DNA from: Flavobacteriaceae bacterium
GTDB lineage: Bacteria; Bacteroidota; Bacteroidia; Flavobacteriales; Flavobacteriaceae
DNA: 64,000 nt
Direction: 5' to 3'
Assembly: GCA_021648755.1 (NCBI GenBank)
Contig: JAKISG010000002.1
Coordinates: forward strand, 1-64,000
Part shown: positions 62,404 through 64,000 of the stretch, piece after piece
Numbering within the stretch: position 1 is the first letter of the stretch
Layout of the letters: every line of letters begins with the position of its first letter
Made by a program: the position numbers and the translations under genes
The notes under the pieces: generated by a model
The model's input: the letters and a program-made list of their open reading frames with translations, nothing else
What the model was told of the DNA's origin: nothing
Database searches by the model: none

Positions 62404-63501
62404 ATGATTATGAAAAAATCTAAACTTCACATTAAAAATTTCAAACTTTATTATTTTTTAAGTTTGATTATTATTACCTTTTCTTCTTGTAGTTCTTACC
62501 AAAACACAAATACAGATGGTATTTATGATACTACTACTGCTAAAACAAAAGAAGTAACAAAAGAAGTCATAGAAGGTAGTTCTGATACCAAAGCCAATAA
62601 ATATGAAAAATATTTTAAAAAGAAAGCAAGTACATATAACCTTTCTAAAGGTGAAGTATTTACAGATATTGACACTTATAAAACAGAAGAAGAAATAGAA
62701 ATTGAAGAAGAAGAATTAGATAGAGAAGTTGACGATTTTATTTACGAAAAAAACGCATGGGAAAATAGTGGTGAAACTATTGTAAATGTACATAATTACG
62801 ATGGTTTTAATAATGGTTTTAATAATGGTTTTTTTAATCCGTGGGGTTTTGGAGGTTTAGGATTTGGAGGAGGCTTCGGATTTGGAGGAGGGTTTGGCTT
62901 CGGAGGCTTCGGCGGAGGCTTCGGGTTAGGTTTTCATAATCCATGGGGATGGGGCTTTGGCGGCTTTCATAACCCATGGGGATGGGGTTTAGGACATGGC
63001 TTTCATAACCCATGGGGTGGTGGATTTTACGGAAACGGGTTTAATAATGGCTACTACGGCAATAATGATTATGCCTACGGAAGAAGAACCGCTCGTAACT
63101 CTTCAAATTTTGAAGGTAGATATGTTTCGAGAAATAAAGTTAATGCAAGAGGCAATAATTCAAGAAGATCTAATACTAATGCTAGAAGTAGCAACTCAAG
63201 AAGGTCACCTAACGCTAGGAGTAATAATTCAGTAAGAAGATCTAATACTAACGCTAGAAGTAGTAACTCAAGAAAGTCACCTAACGCTAGGAGTAATAAT
63301 TCAGTAAGAAGATCTACGAGAAACGCAACAAATAGAGCAAAACCTTCTTCGCGAAATAAAAGAGCAAAATCTTCATCAAGAAACTCTTCAAGCAGAAATT
63401 ATTCTCCTTCAAGATCTTCTAGAGGTTTTTCTTCAAGTAGAGGCTCATCATCTAGAGGTGGCGGTGGTAGTTCTAGAGGTGGCGGATCCAGAAGACGTTA
63501 A
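62404..63501 (+). CDS. Low-complexity lipoprotein: acidic stalk, Gly-rich core, Arg/Ser-rich tail
   Basis: 365 residues. Signal peptide with lipobox FSSC (about 26-29). An acidic, helical part (about 60-120; TEEEIEIEEEELDREVDDF) is followed by a Gly/Phe/Asn/Trp-rich stretch (about 132-220; repeated FHNPWGWGFGG) and a strongly basic Ser/Arg/Asn tail (about 225-365; repeated NARSSNSRRSPNARSNNS). I know no function. Related low-complexity proteins precede OmpP1/FadL-like porins in Flavobacteriaceae, as here. DNA repeats encode the tail, so length may vary. An ATG at 62410 is equally possible. Confidence 0.75.
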   Translation: MIMKKSKLHIKNFKLYYFLSLIIITFSSCSSYQNTNTDGIYDTTTAKTKEVTKEVIEGSSDTKANKYEKYFKKKASTYNLSKGEVFTDIDTYKTEEEIEIEEEELDREVDDFIYEKNAWENSGETIVNVHNYDGFNNGFNNGFFNPWGFGGLGFGGGFGFGGGFGFGGFGGGFGLGFHNPWGWGFGGFHNPWGWGLGHGFHNPWGGGFYGNGFNNGYYGNNDYAYGRRTARNSSNFEGRYVSRNKVNARGNNSRRSNTNARSSNSRRSPNARSNNSVRRSNTNARSSNSRKSPNARSNNSVRRSTRNATNRAKPSSRNKRAKSSSRNSSSRNYSPSRSSRGFSSSRGSSSRGGGGSSRGGGSRRR

Positions 63502-63531
63502 AATTTAACTTTGATTTTATATTCACATAGA

Positions 63532-63563
63532 ATAACACTCAAAAAAATAATTTTGAGTGTTAT
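63532..63563 (+). terminator. Hairpin between lipoprotein and porin genes
   Basis: ATAACACTCAAAA, loop AAATAA, TTTTGAGTGTTAT: perfect 13-bp arms, 30 nt after the stop. No strong T-run follows, so it may be a partial terminator or an RNA-stability hairpin. Confidence 0.6.
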
Positions 63564-63585
63564 ATTAGAAAAACACGTTTAAAAA

Positions 63586-64000
63586 ATGAAAAAAGCAACC
63601 CTACAATTATTCTTATTAGTAACAATTACAGTAACTTCTCAAAATTATTTTTATGAAAATACTATTATTAATTACGATGCTAGTTCCTTGTTATTTTCAA
63701 AAGAAAACATAAAAGGCACAGCACGATATATTGCAATGGGCGGAGCCTTTGGCGCGTTAGGTGGTGATTTATCTGCAACAGGTGTTAATCCTGCAGGTCT
63801 AGCAATTTTTACAAATTCAGAAGCCTCATTAACTTTTGATAAAAATAATACAGTTACAAATTCAAATTTTTATGGTACAACTAACAATTCATCTAATACT
63901 TCTTTTAATTTAGGACAAGCAGGCGCTGCATTAGTTTTTCAAAATGATTATGGTAGATGGAATAAGTTTGCAGTTGGTATAAATTTTACGGTAATAAACG
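63586..64000 (+). CDS. OmpP1/FadL-family outer-membrane protein (partial, 5' end)
   Basis: The first 138 residues of a gene cut by the window edge. Signal peptide (MKKATLQLFLLVTITVTSQ), then GTARYIAMGGAFGALGGDLS and ATGVNPAGLAIF, the N-terminal hatch pattern of FadL/OmpP1-type channels (also annotated as hemin receptors in Flavobacteriaceae). It would transport hydrophobic solutes across the outer membrane. It follows the low-complexity lipoprotein by 84 nt. Confidence 0.85.
   Translation, partial: MKKATLQLFLLVTITVTSQNYFYENTIINYDASSLLFSKENIKGTARYIAMGGAFGALGGDLSATGVNPAGLAIFTNSEASLTFDKNNTVTNSNFYGTTNNSSNTSFNLGQAGAALVFQNDYGRWNKFAVGINFTVIN

Noticed and set aside
63100..63320. Non-coding tandem repeat
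   Set aside because: The repeats keep the frame of the Ser/Arg-rich lipoprotein tail, so they are coding.

Overview
The window is AT-rich DNA from a member of the Bacteroidota, most likely family Flavobacteriaceae. Three things support this. Four proteins carry type IX secretion (T9SS) C-terminal sorting domains. The promoters follow the Bacteroidota consensus (TTG, about 18 nt, TAnnTTTG). Gene content is typical of the group: FecI/FecR/TonB-receptor triad, DUF4097 and head-GIN proteins, YbbR-CoaE, DUF2339/DUF3999, a LuxC-like acyl-CoA reductase beside a ferredoxin, and an OmpP1/FadL-like porin at the right edge. Species cannot be named from the sequence alone.

Layout. 1-552: tail of an unknown gene, then a gene-poor stretch. 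0.5-17 kb: mostly minus-strand housekeeping genes (yifB, ferredoxin, luxC-like on plus, mnmA, MORN protein, ligA, gdhA, TlpA-like thioredoxin, YHS protein, a two-repeat lipoprotein, a Crp/Fnr regulator, aconitase, priA). 17.2-19 kb: dnaX, divergent from priA. 19-30.5 kb: accessory region with a repeat-rich lipoprotein, an ECF sigma/FecR/TonB-receptor signalling triad, a secreted cupredoxin, a second T9SS protein and two ankyrin proteins. 30.7-37 kb: peptide-binding lipoprotein, ybbR-coaE, a histidine kinase/response regulator pair, tsaC. 37-42 kb: DUF3999/DUF2339 pair and purB. 42-48.2 kb: leucine-rich-repeat T9SS protein, an ISAs1 transposase relic, two phasin-like proteins, and an ECF sigma/membrane protein/DUF4097/head-GIN operon. 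48.3-59.4 kb: tRNA-Leu, a CarboxypepD_reg-like protein, an orphan repeat protein, a nitronate-monooxygenase-like enzyme, a subtilase, gcvT, PPK2, an NtrC-like regulator and an ABC-2 exporter. 59.4-60.3 kb: decayed DNA with a repeat copy and relics. 60.3-64 kb: rpsT, tRNA-Glu, proS, a Gly/Ser/Arg-rich lipoprotein and the start of an OmpP1/FadL-like gene.

Most notable observations. (1) dnaX is split by a -1 shift exactly at an 11-A run preceded by a purine-rich Shine-Dalgarno-like stretch, and the short product would end just after the AAA+ and collar domains. This looks like programmed gamma/tau production, though a homopolymer sequencing error must be excluded. (2) The conserved N-terminus of priA is in frame upstream of the first ATG, and the only plausible initiator is an ATT codon. 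(3) The lipoprotein, cupredoxin and second T9SS genes around the FecI/FecR/receptor triad share an identical element, GGAAT-N15-GTTTA, 29-37 nt before their start codons. This suggests one surface-signalling regulon. (4) Both flanks of dnaX have diverged copies elsewhere in the window. (5) Many apparent upstream TTG/GTG starts lie inside TAnnTTTG promoter boxes, so I moved those starts downstream.
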